Shown: positions 53,329-62,500, numbered from the stretch's first letter. The stretch: DNA of 64,000 bases from Flavivirga algicola (GCF_012910715.1 NZ_JABBHF010000003.1:372001-436000); one strand, 5' to 3'. The notes: generated by a model not told the origin, from the sequence alone. A program made the numbers and translations.

Positions 53329-53664
53329 TCACATTTCTAATTTATTCACTTTGTTCATCATCTGTACACCATGAACTAATGTAGCACCACTTTTTATAGC
53401 GGCTCCAACATGAAGTGCTTCCATCATTTCTTCTTTAGTAATACCACGTTGTAAGCCATCTTTTGTATAGGCATCTATACAGTAGGGGCATTGCTCTGTA
53501 TGCGAAACAGCCAAGGCTATCAAGGATTTTTCCCGAGCCGTAAGCGCTCCTTCTTCAAAAACTTTTCCGTAGTATTCAAAAAATTTATCTCCTAATTCTT
53601 GATTCCATTCACTTATTTTTCCGAATTTTTTTAGGTCAGCAGGGTCGTAATATGTCTTTTGCAT
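53329..53664 (-). CDS. Arsenosugar-associated carboxymuconolactone decarboxylase/peroxidase-like protein
   Basis: 111 residues. AhpD/CMD-like fold with the redox pair C59 and C62 in HTEQCPYCIDAYTKDG, and LTAREKSLIALAVS upstream. Small CMD-like proteins of this type are found with ArsS and were named arsenosugar biosynthesis-associated peroxidase-like proteins. It is 85 bases upstream of arsS, probably the first gene of the operon. A near -7 match (TATCTTTA) lies 53679-53686 on the minus strand. Confidence 0.9.
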   Translation of the reverse strand: MQKTYYDPADLKKFGKISEWNQELGDKFFEYYGKVFEEGALTAREKSLIALAVSHTEQCPYCIDAYTKDGLQRGITKEEMMEALHVGAAIKSGATLVHGVQMMNKVNKLEM

Positions 53665-53849
53665 AAAATTTAATTTTTACTAAAGATAAAAATCTATTGA
53701 AATTATGTCGAAAAATTTAAAAATACTTAACAAAAATATTCAACTATTAATTTGACTAAATTAATAGTTGAATAATAGGAAATGACTTGCTTTACGATAA
53801 GAAAAATATAAGGTGTTGGTAGTCAGTGGTTTTTTTGGATAAAAATAAT

Positions 53850-54992
53850 TTATTCCCTTATCAAACTTCTTGAAATTACAATTTTTTGAATTTCTGAAGT
53901 CCCTTCATATATCTGTGTGATTTTTGCATCCCGCATAAGACGTTCCACATGATATTCTTTTACAAAACCATTGCCTCCATGTATTTGTACAGCTTCAACA
54001 GTATGCTCCATCGCTACTTTAGAGGCATAAAGTTTAGCCACAGCGCTAGACTTGTCATAATTATTTCCTTGGTCCTTATCCCAGGCAGCTTTCATAACTA
54101 AGTGGCGAGCTGCTTCAATTTCGGTATACATATCGGCCAATTTAAAAGCAATGGCTTGATGGTTGCAGATCTCAGTACCAAAAGCTTTCCGTTCTTTGGA
54201 GTATTTTAAGGCCAATTCATAAGCGCCCGATGCAATTCCTAAAGCTTGCGAAGCAATACCGATGCGCCCTCCAGATAAGGTTTTCATAGCGAACCTAAAT
54301 CCAGAGCCATTAGCGCCTATTCTGTTTTTTTTAGGAACTTTTACATCATTAAATTGTAGTGTATGTGTATCGCTTCCGCGAATGCCTAATTTATCTTCTT
54401 TTGGTCCAATGTGAAAACCTTCTGTTCCTTTTTCAACAATAAAAGCGTTGATGCCATGGGAACCTTTATCTTTGTCAGTTTGCGCTATTACTAAATACAC
54501 ATCTGCTCGCCCTCCATTAGTAATCCAGTTTTTCGTACCATTAATGAGGTAATGGTCGCCTTTATCAATAGCGGTGGTTTTTTGTGAAGTGGCATCACTA
54601 CCAGCTTCAGGTTCGCTTAAGCAAAAAGCACCGAGAAATTCACCTGTTGCTAATTTCGTTAAATATTTTTGTTTTTGTTCTTCAGAACCATAAGCTTCCA
54701 ATCCATAACAAACCAACGAATTATTTACAGAAACCATCACTGAGGCCGAGGCATCAATTTTTGATAGCTCTTCCATAATAAGAACATAAGAGATGGCGTC
54801 CATGCCACTACCACCGTATTTAGGATCTACCATGATGCCCATAAACCCTAATTCGCCCATTTTTTTTACTAACTCATCGGGAAACTCTTGTTTGTTATCG
54901 CGTTCAATAACACCAGGAAGTAATTCGGTTTGTGCAAAATCGCGAGCAGCATCGCGTATCATAATATGTTCTTCAGAAAGATTAAAATCCAT
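53850..54992 (-). CDS. Acyl-CoA dehydrogenase
   Basis: 380 residues (MDFNLSEEHIMIRDAARDFA); ATG 54992 is preferred over an upstream in-frame start at 55034, which lies next to a -7 box at 55032-55039. Known motifs: FCLSEPEAGSDATS (FAD region), KNWITNGG, and YEGTSEIQKIVISR at the C-terminus with catalytic Glu in the QIYEGTSE segment. It oxidises acyl-CoA to enoyl-CoA in fatty-acid or branched-chain degradation; chain preference unknown. Monocistronic. Confidence 0.95.
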   Translation of the reverse strand: MDFNLSEEHIMIRDAARDFAQTELLPGVIERDNKQEFPDELVKKMGELGFMGIMVDPKYGGSGMDAISYVLIMEELSKIDASASVMVSVNNSLVCYGLEAYGSEEQKQKYLTKLATGEFLGAFCLSEPEAGSDATSQKTTAIDKGDHYLINGTKNWITNGGRADVYLVIAQTDKDKGSHGINAFIVEKGTEGFHIGPKEDKLGIRGSDTHTLQFNDVKVPKKNRIGANGSGFRFAMKTLSGGRIGIASQALGIASGAYELALKYSKERKAFGTEICNHQAIAFKLADMYTEIEAARHLVMKAAWDKDQGNNYDKSSAVAKLYASKVAMEHTVEAVQIHGGNGFVKEYHVERLMRDAKITQIYEGTSEIQKIVISRSLIRE

Positions 54993-55031
54993 AATTCTTC
55001 GATTTACTGTTGATTTGATAAAAAATATGTA

Positions 55032-55039
55032 CAAATATA
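55032..55039 (-). promoter_or_regulatory. -7 box (TATATTTG) of the acyl-CoA dehydrogenase gene
   Basis: Reverse-strand TAnnTTTG match 39 bases before ATG 54992, giving a leader of about 30-35 bases. Confidence 0.45.
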
Positions 55040-55086
55040 GCTTTTTAGTATCATATTTTTAATAAGTATTGTTATTTTTACACAAT

Positions 55087-56151
55087 ATGATAAAAAATAA
55101 GTATAAGGTTGTTGGTGTGATGTCAGGAACATCATTGGATGGTGTTGATGTTATTTACGTAGAGTTTGCATTAGATAATATATGGCATTTTAAAATAATA
55201 CATTCTGAGACTGTTAGTTATAATTCGAGTTGGGAAAAAACACTTCGCAATTTAGTTGCCTATAATATTGCTGAATTACAACTTATAGATAATGATTATA
55301 CAAATTACTTATCAAGTATTATAAAAGACTTCATCAATAAAAATAATATACAAACCATTGATGTTATTTGTTCACATGGACATACGGCTTTGCATCGGCC
55401 CGATAATGGAATAACTTATCAGATAGGAAATATGCCAACGATGGCAGCATCACTTAATGAAGCCGTGGTTTGTGATTTTAGGGTTCAAGATGTTGAACTT
55501 GGAGGACAAGGGGCGCCGTTGGTTCCAATAGGTGATAAACTATTGTTTTCTGAATACGATTTTTGTTTGAATCTGGGTGGATTTGCCAATATTTCCACTG
55601 AGTTGAATCATGAAAGAATAGCATATGATGTTTGTCCAGTCAATATAGTTTTAAATCACTATGTTAAACTCATTGGATTTGATTATGATGATGGGGGTAA
55701 AATAGCTGCAACAGGTAATTTGAATAATGAATTGCTCGATAAATTAAACAGTCTTGTGTTTTATGAAGAGGATTATCCAAAATCTTTAGGATTAGAATGG
55801 GTCAATGAAAATATTTTTCCCTTAATTGATACTTTTCAATTGGAAACTAAAGATATTCTAAAGACTTTTGTTGAGCATATAGCTATCCAAATAGCCAAGG
55901 AAATAAATAAAAAAAAGCAAGGTTCTGTGCTGGTTACAGGAGGGGGTGCTTACAATAATTATTTAATAACTCGGCTTAATGAGTATTCAGAACATAGAAT
56001 AATAATACCTTCAAATACGGTTGTGGAATTTAAAGAGGCACTGATCTTCGGGCTTTTAGGTGTACTTAAACTAAGAGGCGAAATTAATTGCTTGCAAAGT
56101 GTTACTGGAGCTACAAAAGACCATAGTTCTGGTAAAATATATCTACCTTAA
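55087..56151 (+). CDS. anmK: Anhydro-N-acetylmuramic acid kinase
   Basis: 354 residues; phosphorylates 1,6-anhydro-MurNAc during peptidoglycan recycling. Signature VVGVMSGTSLDGVDV at the N-terminus, CSHGHTALHRP and LNLGGFANIS; the C-terminal VTGGGAYNNYLI and GATKDHSSG fit. ATG 55087 is chosen over the in-frame TTG at 55069, which would add MLFLHN. Divergent from the acyl-CoA dehydrogenase gene. Confidence 0.95.
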   Translation: MIKNKYKVVGVMSGTSLDGVDVIYVEFALDNIWHFKIIHSETVSYNSSWEKTLRNLVAYNIAELQLIDNDYTNYLSSIIKDFINKNNIQTIDVICSHGHTALHRPDNGITYQIGNMPTMAASLNEAVVCDFRVQDVELGGQGAPLVPIGDKLLFSEYDFCLNLGGFANISTELNHERIAYDVCPVNIVLNHYVKLIGFDYDDGGKIAATGNLNNELLDKLNSLVFYEEDYPKSLGLEWVNENIFPLIDTFQLETKDILKTFVEHIAIQIAKEINKKKQGSVLVTGGGAYNNYLITRLNEYSEHRIIIPSNTVVEFKEALIFGLLGVLKLRGEINCLQSVTGATKDHSSGKIYLP

Positions 56152-56189
56152 AAATAATAAAAAATTTATCCTAAAGGATTTTAGTTTTT

Positions 56190-56197
56190 TATCTTTG
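56190..56197 (+). promoter_or_regulatory. -7 box (TATCTTTG) upstream of the dehydrogenase gene
   Basis: TAnnTTTG match about 112 bases before ATG 56310, so the leader would be long. A weak ATCCT-AA-AGGAT hairpin at 56168-56179 precedes it. Confidence 0.4.
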
Positions 56198-56309
56198 TTA
56201 CCATAATAATTTAAATCATTTTCTTCATGACTCAGCTTTAGCTACGCTTAATGTAACTTTTGGATTAAATTAAATGTAAGCTATATAGTGAATCAACTTA
56301 AAAATAGAA

Positions 56310-57536
56310 ATGAAAGAATTATTAAAAAAATACGAAAATAAAGATCCTGAAATTGTTTTTAATTGGAAAGATCCGGAAACATATGCCGAAGGCTGGACTG
56401 TTATAAATTCATTACGTGGAGGAGCCGCTGGAGGTGGAACACGTATGAGAAATGGATTAGATATGAATGAAGTTTTGTCTTTAGCTAAAACCATGGAGAT
56501 TAAATTCACAGTTTCGGGACCAGCCATTGGAGGTGCAAAGTCGGGAATAAACTTCGACCCCAAAGATTCTAGAAAAAAAGGTGTGTTAGAGCGCTGGTAT
56601 GCTGCTGTGTCCCCATTGCTAAAAAGCTATTATGGTACAGGAGGCGATTTAAATGTAGATGAAACACATGAAGTGATTCCGATTACGGAAGAAAGTGGTG
56701 TTTGGCATCCTCAGGAAGGCGTTTTTAACGGACATTTTAAGCCAACCGAAGCAGATAAGATAAATAGAATAGGGCAGTTGAGGCATGGCGTTATTAAAGT
56801 GATAGAAAGTCCTTATTATTCCCCAGATATATCAAGAAAGTATACCGTAGCAGATATGATTACTGGTTTTGGCGTTGCCGAAGCTGTTAAACAGTACTAT
56901 AATATTTATGGTGGCTCTGTTAAAGGAAAGCGAGCCGTGATTCAGGGTTTTGGAAACGTAGGTGCAGCTGCAGCTTTCTATTTATCACAAATGGGGGCTA
57001 AGATTGTTGGGATTATAGATATTTCTGGAGGCTTGATTAATGAAGAGGGTTTTACTTTTGAAGAAATTACAAATCTCTTTCTTGCGAAAAATGGGAATAC
57101 CTTAGTTAGCGATAATTTAATTCCGTTCGATGAGGCTAATGAAAAGATTTGGACCATAGAAACAGAGATTTTTGCACCTTGTGCAGCATCACGTTTAATT
57201 ACACTTCATCAAATAGATCAAATGATTGATAGTAGTTTAGAAGTTATTTCTTGCGGAGCCAATGTGCCTTTTGCGGATAAGGAAATTTTCTTCGGACCTA
57301 TTATGGAACACACAGACTATAGAGTGAGTTTAATCCCGGATTTTATTTCAAATTGTGGAATGGCCCGTGTATTTGCCTATTTTATGGAGAGAAAGGTGCA
57401 AATGACAGACGAGGCGATATTTAATGACACATCAAATACAATTAAAAAGGCACTGGAAAAAGTGTATAATAGAAATCAATTAAAAACAGAGATAAGTGCT
57501 ACTGCTTATGAAATAGCACTCAACCAATTAATATAA
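56310..57536 (+). CDS. Glu/Leu/Phe/Val dehydrogenase
   Basis: 408-residue NAD(P)-dependent amino-acid dehydrogenase. SGPAIGGAKSGINF carries the catalytic-lysine region (GGAKSGI rather than GGAKGGI, a Ser at the second glycine), GTGGDLNVDE follows, and the nucleotide site is VIQGFGNVGAAAAFYLS. Deaminates a branched-chain or glutamate-type substrate; the sequence does not fix which. Nine bases upstream of the nhaD gene. Confidence 0.93.
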   Translation: MKELLKKYENKDPEIVFNWKDPETYAEGWTVINSLRGGAAGGGTRMRNGLDMNEVLSLAKTMEIKFTVSGPAIGGAKSGINFDPKDSRKKGVLERWYAAVSPLLKSYYGTGGDLNVDETHEVIPITEESGVWHPQEGVFNGHFKPTEADKINRIGQLRHGVIKVIESPYYSPDISRKYTVADMITGFGVAEAVKQYYNIYGGSVKGKRAVIQGFGNVGAAAAFYLSQMGAKIVGIIDISGGLINEEGFTFEEITNLFLAKNGNTLVSDNLIPFDEANEKIWTIETEIFAPCAASRLITLHQIDQMIDSSLEVISCGANVPFADKEIFFGPIMEHTDYRVSLIPDFISNCGMARVFAYFMERKVQMTDEAIFNDTSNTIKKALEKVYNRNQLKTEISATAYEIALNQLI

Positions 57537-57545
57537 TATTTTTTT

Positions 57546-58937
57546 ATGGAAGCAACAATTATTTTAGTATTCGTAATGGGCTATTTAGCCATTACCCTAG
57601 AGCATAGTATTAAAATTGATAAACTTATTCCAGCATTGGTCATGATGGCTATTTGTTGGGCATTAATCGCATTAGGTTTAGAAAGCTTCCCACAATGGTT
57701 TGATTCTTCAAAACATGCTTTGTTAGATGGTTTTGGGGCATTTTCGTTAGATGAAAAGACACATCTTATGGAAGAAACCTTATTGCACCATTTAGGAAAA
57801 ACATCCGAAATATTAGTGTTTCTTTTAGGCGCTATGACTATTGTTGAAATTATTGACTACTTTGATGGATTCTCCACGATTAAAGGTTTTATAAAGACGA
57901 AGAAGAAGACTAAGATTTTATGGATATTCTCCATTCTGGCATTTATTCTTTCGGCTATTATAGATAACTTAACAGCAACGATTGTACTTATTTCGATACT
58001 TCAAAAAATTGTAAAAGATAGAGATGTACGTATTTGGTTTGCAGGCTTGATTATTATTGCTGCTAATGCTGGAGGTGCTTGGTCGCCTATTGGAGATGTA
58101 ACAACAACTATGTTATGGATTGGTAAAAAAGTAACAACAGGACATTTAATTGGCTATTTGTTTGTGCCTTCACTTTTGTGTATGGCTGTGCCGTCGTTAA
58201 TAGCCTCTTTTTTACCAGCCTTTAAAGGGGATTTAGAAGTTGAAGAGGTTCAGGAAAAAAAGAAATCAAAATTTAGTGGTACCATGCTTTATCTTGGATT
58301 GGGAGCTATCGTATTTGTACCAATTTTCAAAATGATAACACATTTGCCTCCTTATGTAGGTATGATGCTTTCATTAGGTGTAGTCGCTATTTTTGCCGAA
58401 ATTTATAGTAGCTCTAAATTTAGCATGACAGAGTTTGATGCAGAAGAGAGTGATGCACATGCACACCATAGCCCAGTGCACTATTCATTATCAAAGATAG
58501 AATTGCCTAGTATCTTATTCTTTTTAGGTATATTGATGGCTGTAGCAGCTTTAGAATCTTTAGGTATTTTGTTTGGATTTGCGTCATCATTACAGGAAAC
58601 GATGCCTCAAATGGGAACCGAATTACATTCTGGAGGTGTGTCAGATTTAGTTGTGTTATTGTTAGGTGTAGGATCTGCAGTTATAGATAATGTACCTTTG
58701 GTAGCTGCCAGTTTGGGGATGTTTTCTGAACCATTAGATCATGAATTATGGCATTTTATAGCTTTTTCTGCTGGAACTGGTGGTAGTATGTTGGTTATAG
58801 GATCTGCAGCTGGTGTTGTAGCTATGGGAATGGAAAAGATAGATTTTTTCTGGTACCTAAAAAAGATTTCTTGGTTAGCTTTAGTTGGTTTTCTTGTAGG
58901 ATCTGCGGCATTTATGGTAACCAGAACTATGTTTTAA
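57546..58937 (+). CDS. nhaD: NhaD-type sodium/proton antiporter
   Basis: 463 residues, about twelve helices (ion-transporter superfamily ArsB/NhaD). NhaD motifs: LSAIIDNLTATIVLISIL, IIAANAGGAWSPIGDVTTTMLW, and VIDNVPLVAASLGMF with FSAGTGGSMLVIGSAAGV in the second half. Exports Na+ in exchange for H+, fitting a marine organism. Despite the shared superfamily with ArsB it has NhaD signatures, so it is not an arsenite pump. Nine bases after the dehydrogenase gene. Confidence 0.94.
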   Translation: MEATIILVFVMGYLAITLEHSIKIDKLIPALVMMAICWALIALGLESFPQWFDSSKHALLDGFGAFSLDEKTHLMEETLLHHLGKTSEILVFLLGAMTIVEIIDYFDGFSTIKGFIKTKKKTKILWIFSILAFILSAIIDNLTATIVLISILQKIVKDRDVRIWFAGLIIIAANAGGAWSPIGDVTTTMLWIGKKVTTGHLIGYLFVPSLLCMAVPSLIASFLPAFKGDLEVEEVQEKKKSKFSGTMLYLGLGAIVFVPIFKMITHLPPYVGMMLSLGVVAIFAEIYSSSKFSMTEFDAEESDAHAHHSPVHYSLSKIELPSILFFLGILMAVAALESLGILFGFASSLQETMPQMGTELHSGGVSDLVVLLLGVGSAVIDNVPLVAASLGMFSEPLDHELWHFIAFSAGTGGSMLVIGSAAGVVAMGMEKIDFFWYLKKISWLALVGFLVGSAAFMVTRTMF

Positions 58938-59096
58938 ATAGAAAATATTCCTCGAATTTATTGAGGGTTTAAATATCAAATTGCTATACTCACGAAATCG
59001 AAAATTTACGAATTATACTGAAATAGAAATTATTAAGTAAAGCGAAAATCTAGTCAAAAGAATTTTTGCTATACTTTAATGGAAAAAGAAACGTTA

Positions 59097-59104
59097 TACA
59101 TTTG
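59097..59104 (+). promoter_or_regulatory. -7 box (TACATTTG) of the exbB operon
   Basis: TAnnTTTG match 18 bases before ATG 59123. The nearest upstream TTG (59066-59068) is 28 bases away, slightly too far. Confidence 0.5.
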
Positions 59105-59122
59105 CAATAAATTTAAAATTAT

Positions 59123-59824
59123 ATGCTTTATACACTATTACTAAACACGCAAGAGGGAGCGGAATTAATTACAGATGAAGAATCAGTTGAAAAAACGCTT
59201 TCAATTATAGAATTAATAAGTAGCGGAGGTGCTGCAGGGCAAGTTATTATAGCTGTACTTTTTTTATTACTTGTTGGAGCCATTTATATTTACTTTGAAC
59301 GCATTTTTGCTATCAAAGCTGCTTCAAAAGTAGATTCAAATTTTATGAATCAAATTAAAGACCATGTAAGTAATGGGAAAATTGATTCAGCCCAAATGTT
59401 GTGCGCTCAAGTAAATTCCCCAGTTTCTAGATTAATTGGCAAAGGGATTTCAAGAATTGGAAAACCGCTTGCCGATATTAATACAGCTATTGAGAATGCA
59501 GGACGTTTAGAGATTTACGGTTTAGAAAAGAATGTTAGTATTTTGGCAACCATTTCTGGTGCAGGCCCTATGATTGGATTTCTTGGAACAGTTATTGGTA
59601 TGATATTAGCAATATTTGAACTGGCCAATGCGGGAGGTACTATACAGATGGATGTTTTGGCAAGTGGACTTTATACTGCTATGACAACAACTGTTGCAGG
59701 GTTAATTGTTGGTATCGTTGCTTATATTGCGTATAACCATTTAGTGGTAAAGACCGATAAAGTTGTATATCAAATGGAAGCAAATTCTTTAGAGTTCTTG
59801 GATCATTTAAACGAACCTACGTAA
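59123..59824 (+). CDS. exbB: ExbB/TolQ-type proton channel subunit
   Basis: 233 residues, three helices (about 38-58, 150-170, 190-212). MotA/TolQ/ExbB signatures in the last two helices (ISGAGPMIGFLGTVIGMILA; GLYTAMTTTVAGLIVGIVAYIAY). Uses the proton gradient to drive TonB-dependent transport with ExbD. Start is 18 bases after the -7 box; exbD begins one base after its stop. Opens exbB-exbD-tonB-folC. Confidence 0.95.
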   Translation: MLYTLLLNTQEGAELITDEESVEKTLSIIELISSGGAAGQVIIAVLFLLLVGAIYIYFERIFAIKAASKVDSNFMNQIKDHVSNGKIDSAQMLCAQVNSPVSRLIGKGISRIGKPLADINTAIENAGRLEIYGLEKNVSILATISGAGPMIGFLGTVIGMILAIFELANAGGTIQMDVLASGLYTAMTTTVAGLIVGIVAYIAYNHLVVKTDKVVYQMEANSLEFLDHLNEPT

Positions 59825-59825
59825 T

Positions 59826-60218
59826 ATGAACTTTAGAGGAAGAAATAAAGTAACGCCAGAATTCAATATGTCTTCAATGACAGATATTGTATTCCTGCTT
59901 CTCATATTTTTTATGATTGCTTCAACGCTTGTAACAACTAATGCTATTGATATAGTATTGCCAAAAGCAAGTGGGAAAACCGAGAATAAAAAGTCTGTGG
60001 CTGTAAGTATAAAAAAAGATTTAACCTACTATATAGATCAAAAACGTGTTGGAGAAAGTGTATTGGAGAATGAGTTATTAGCAGCTTTGTCTTCGAAAGA
60101 AAAACCAACTATTGTTTTAAGAGCAGAAAAGTCGGTTCCTGTGGAGAATGTGGTTAAGGTTATGGATATAGCTAATAGAAATAAATTTAAAGTCATACTT
60201 GCGGTTAAACCTAAATAA
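59826..60218 (+). CDS. exbD: ExbD/TolR biopolymer transport protein
   Basis: 130 residues: one membrane helix with the conserved Asp (SSMTDIVFLLLIFFMIAST) and a periplasmic domain (KPTIVLRAEKSVPVENVVKVMDIANR). Partner of ExbB in energising TonB-dependent receptors. One base after exbB. Confidence 0.96.
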   Translation: MNFRGRNKVTPEFNMSSMTDIVFLLLIFFMIASTLVTTNAIDIVLPKASGKTENKKSVAVSIKKDLTYYIDQKRVGESVLENELLAALSSKEKPTIVLRAEKSVPVENVVKVMDIANRNKFKVILAVKPK

Positions 60219-60226
60219 GTTTAATA

Positions 60227-61078
60227 ATGGGGAAATACTTCAAAACCAAACATGAAAAAGATTCGGCAAAATTAACAACATTAATTGCTGTTATTTTGCT
60301 GCTGTTATTGTTTGTGGTTGGAACACCTTATATGGATCCTCCAGAAGAGTATGGCGTTGCTGTAAATTTTGGGAATTCAAATTTTGGAAAAGGTAAAGTC
60401 CAACCTTTAAAGCCTGTCAAGTCTGAACCCAGAGAAGTAGAAGAACCACCCCAACCTGATGTTTCTAAAACAGAACCTACAAAAGCTTCGGAAACAAAGG
60501 AAGAAGTATTAACACAGGAAAATGCAGAATCTATAGCTATAAAAAAACAAAAGGAGGCTGAAGCTAAAGCGAAAGCTATTGCAGATGCCAAGGCTAAAGC
60601 CGAAGCAGATAGAATTGCTAAAGAGAAACGGGAACGTGAAGAAAAAAAGAAAAAGTTAGATGCTTTAATAGGTGGTGTAAGTAAGTCTGAAGGAAGTGAA
60701 ACTGGTAGTGAAGGTAACGACAATAGAGCAGGAGATAAAGGGCAATTAGATGGTAATCCTTATGCGCCAAGTTATTTTGGAGGTAAAGGAACTGGCAGTG
60801 GTGGCGTTGGCTACGGATTAAACGGCAGAGGTACGGCATCATATAAGAAGTTAAAACAAGACTGTAATGAATCTGGACTTGTTATAGTCAAAATTGTTGT
60901 AAACAGAAGCGGAAATGTTATAGAAGCGGTTCCAGGTGTAAAAGGAACCACCAATACAGCACGATGTTTATTGGAGCCAGCAAAAAAAATAGCATTATCC
61001 CACAAGTGGCGAGCAGACTCTAAAGCGCCCGCAAAACAAATAGGTTTTGTAAAAGTAAACTTCAAATTAGGGCAATAA
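60227..61078 (+). CDS. tonB: TonB-like energy transducer
   Basis: 283 residues: one helix (about 17-35), a Pro/Glu-rich then long Lys/Ala/Glu-rich charged spacer (KKQKEAEAKAKAIADAKAKA), a Gly-rich linker (GGKGTGSGGVGYGLNGRG), and a C-terminal TonB-like domain (SGLVIVKIVVNRSGNV, FVKVNFKLG). It spans the periplasm and contacts outer-membrane TonB-box receptors. Eight bases after exbD. Confidence 0.93.
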   Translation: MGKYFKTKHEKDSAKLTTLIAVILLLLLFVVGTPYMDPPEEYGVAVNFGNSNFGKGKVQPLKPVKSEPREVEEPPQPDVSKTEPTKASETKEEVLTQENAESIAIKKQKEAEAKAKAIADAKAKAEADRIAKEKREREEKKKKLDALIGGVSKSEGSETGSEGNDNRAGDKGQLDGNPYAPSYFGGKGTGSGGVGYGLNGRGTASYKKLKQDCNESGLVIVKIVVNRSGNVIEAVPGVKGTTNTARCLLEPAKKIALSHKWRADSKAPAKQIGFVKVNFKLGQ

Positions 61079-61081
61079 CAT

Positions 61082-62305
61082 ATGACGTATCAAGATACAA
61101 TTAATTGGATGTTTTCTCAACTGCCAATGTATCAGCGACAAGGAAAAGTTGCATTTAAAAAAGATTTATCCAATACCCTAATATTAGCAGACTATCTAAA
61201 TAATCCCGAGAGAAACTTTAAATCCATACATGTCGCTGGAACCAATGGTAAAGGTTCCACAAGTCATATGTTGGCATCTGTTTTACAAGAAGCAGGGTAT
61301 AGAGTTGGATTGTACACATCACCACATTTAAAAGATTTTAGAGAACGTATTAAAATAAACGGTCATGTTATAAGTAAACAATATGTAACAGGTTTCATAA
61401 AGCGAAATAAAGTATTCTTAGAAGTTAATGCTTTATCGTTTTTTGAAATGACTGTAGGTATGGCTTTTGAATATTTTTCAAGAGAGAAAGTTGACATAGC
61501 TGTTATAGAAGTTGGTTTGGGTGGTCGCTTAGATTCAACAAATATTATTATTCCAGAAGTTTCAGTAATAACCAATATTGGGTTGGACCATACTCAGTTT
61601 TTAGGAGAAACATTGGAAGCTATTGCTTTTGAAAAGGGAGGTATTATAAAGCGAAATACGCCAGTTGTAATTGGAGAAACCCAAGAAGAGACGGTTTCGG
61701 TTTTTAAAGATTTAGCACATAGAAATAATTCCAAGATCGTATTTGCGGACCAAGAGGTGACTAAGGTATTTGAATCTGATTTATTAGGAAGCTACCAATC
61801 TAAAAATATTAAAACAGTTATTCAGGCAATAAAAAAATTAAAGGTTAAAGGGTTTGAGGTCTCTGAACAACATTTAAAAACGGGGCTGCTCAATACAGTT
61901 AATAATACAGGATTATTAGGAAGGTGGCAAGTAATAAACGAGGCTCCTAAAGTAGTTTGCGATACGGGGCATAACAGGGAAGGGTTGAGTTATGTTATGG
62001 GCCAAATTCAAACGCATAAAGAGAATTATAAGCATTTACATATTGTTCTAGGTGTTGTTAATGATAAAGATTTAAGTGCTATTGTCGATTTATTTCCTAA
62101 AAATGCTACTTATTATTTTTGTAAGCCTAATATCCCAAGAGGTTTAAATGCAAACACATTAAAGCGCATTTTTTCCGAGCATAGACTTTTGGGAGACGTT
62201 TACAATTCTGCTAAAGAGGCGTATATGAGTGCTTTAAAAAAATCAGATCTAAATGATTTTATCTTTATAGGAGGAAGCACATTTGTGGTTGCAGAAATAA
62301 TTTAA
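61082..62305 (+). CDS. folC: Bifunctional folylpolyglutamate synthase/dihydrofolate synthase
   Basis: 407 residues; adds glutamate to (dihydro)folate in one-carbon metabolism. ATP-binding loop HVAGTNGKGSTSHML, SPHLKDFRERIKING, EVGLGGRLDSTN, and the C-terminal VCDTGHNREGL with GVVNDKD. Cytoplasmic. Three bases after tonB, so co-transcribed with it, a common flavobacterial arrangement. Confidence 0.95.
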   Translation: MTYQDTINWMFSQLPMYQRQGKVAFKKDLSNTLILADYLNNPERNFKSIHVAGTNGKGSTSHMLASVLQEAGYRVGLYTSPHLKDFRERIKINGHVISKQYVTGFIKRNKVFLEVNALSFFEMTVGMAFEYFSREKVDIAVIEVGLGGRLDSTNIIIPEVSVITNIGLDHTQFLGETLEAIAFEKGGIIKRNTPVVIGETQEETVSVFKDLAHRNNSKIVFADQEVTKVFESDLLGSYQSKNIKTVIQAIKKLKVKGFEVSEQHLKTGLLNTVNNTGLLGRWQVINEAPKVVCDTGHNREGLSYVMGQIQTHKENYKHLHIVLGVVNDKDLSAIVDLFPKNATYYFCKPNIPRGLNANTLKRIFSEHRLLGDVYNSAKEAYMSALKKSDLNDFIFIGGSTFVVAEII

Positions 62306-62324
62306 AATTTTATTAAAAAAGTTT

Positions 62325-62353
62325 TTGCAATATTAAAAACTCCATTATATTTG
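62325..62353 (+). promoter_or_regulatory. TTG-N18-TATATTTG promoter of tRNA-Val
   Basis: TTG 62325-62327 and TATATTTG 62346-62353 with an 18-base spacer, a textbook flavobacterial promoter, 15 bases before the tRNA. Best-supported promoter of the window. Confidence 0.8.
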
Positions 62354-62367
62354 CAGTCCAATTTAGA

Positions 62368-62442
62368 GGGCGCGTAGCTCAGTTGGTTCAGAGCACTTGG
62401 TTTACACCCAAGGGGTCAGGGGTTCGAATCCCTTCGCGCCCA
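62368..62442 (+). tRNA. tRNA-Val (anticodon UAC)
   Basis: 75 bases. Acceptor stem GGGCGCG pairs with CGCGCCC; D-arm with AGTTGGTTCA loop; anticodon stem CTTGG/CCAAG around loop TTTACAC with anticodon TAC (62403-62405), decoding GUA/GUN valine; T-loop TTCGAAT. Discriminator A; the CCA is not encoded. Followed by a terminator. Confidence 0.97.
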
Positions 62443-62443
62443 C

Positions 62444-62476
62444 AAAATCCTAAAGCAAATGCTTTAGGATTTTTTT
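62444..62476 (+). terminator. Terminator of tRNA-Val
   Basis: Thirteen-base inverted repeat AAAATCCTAAAGC-AAAT-GCTTTAGGATTTT (62444-62473), followed by further T. Starts two bases after the tRNA. Confidence 0.9.
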
Positions 62477-62500
62477 GTTTATACTGGTAAAGTTTATGCT

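Noticed and set aside
57546-58937. Possible ArsB arsenite pump, given the nearby arsenic genes
   Set aside because: Signatures and gene context match NhaD sodium/proton antiporters, which share the ArsB superfamily.
60328-61065. Ser-rich minus-strand ORFs opposite tonB
   Set aside because: Arise from the Lys/Glu-rich spacer codons read backwards; tonB is clear on the plus strand.
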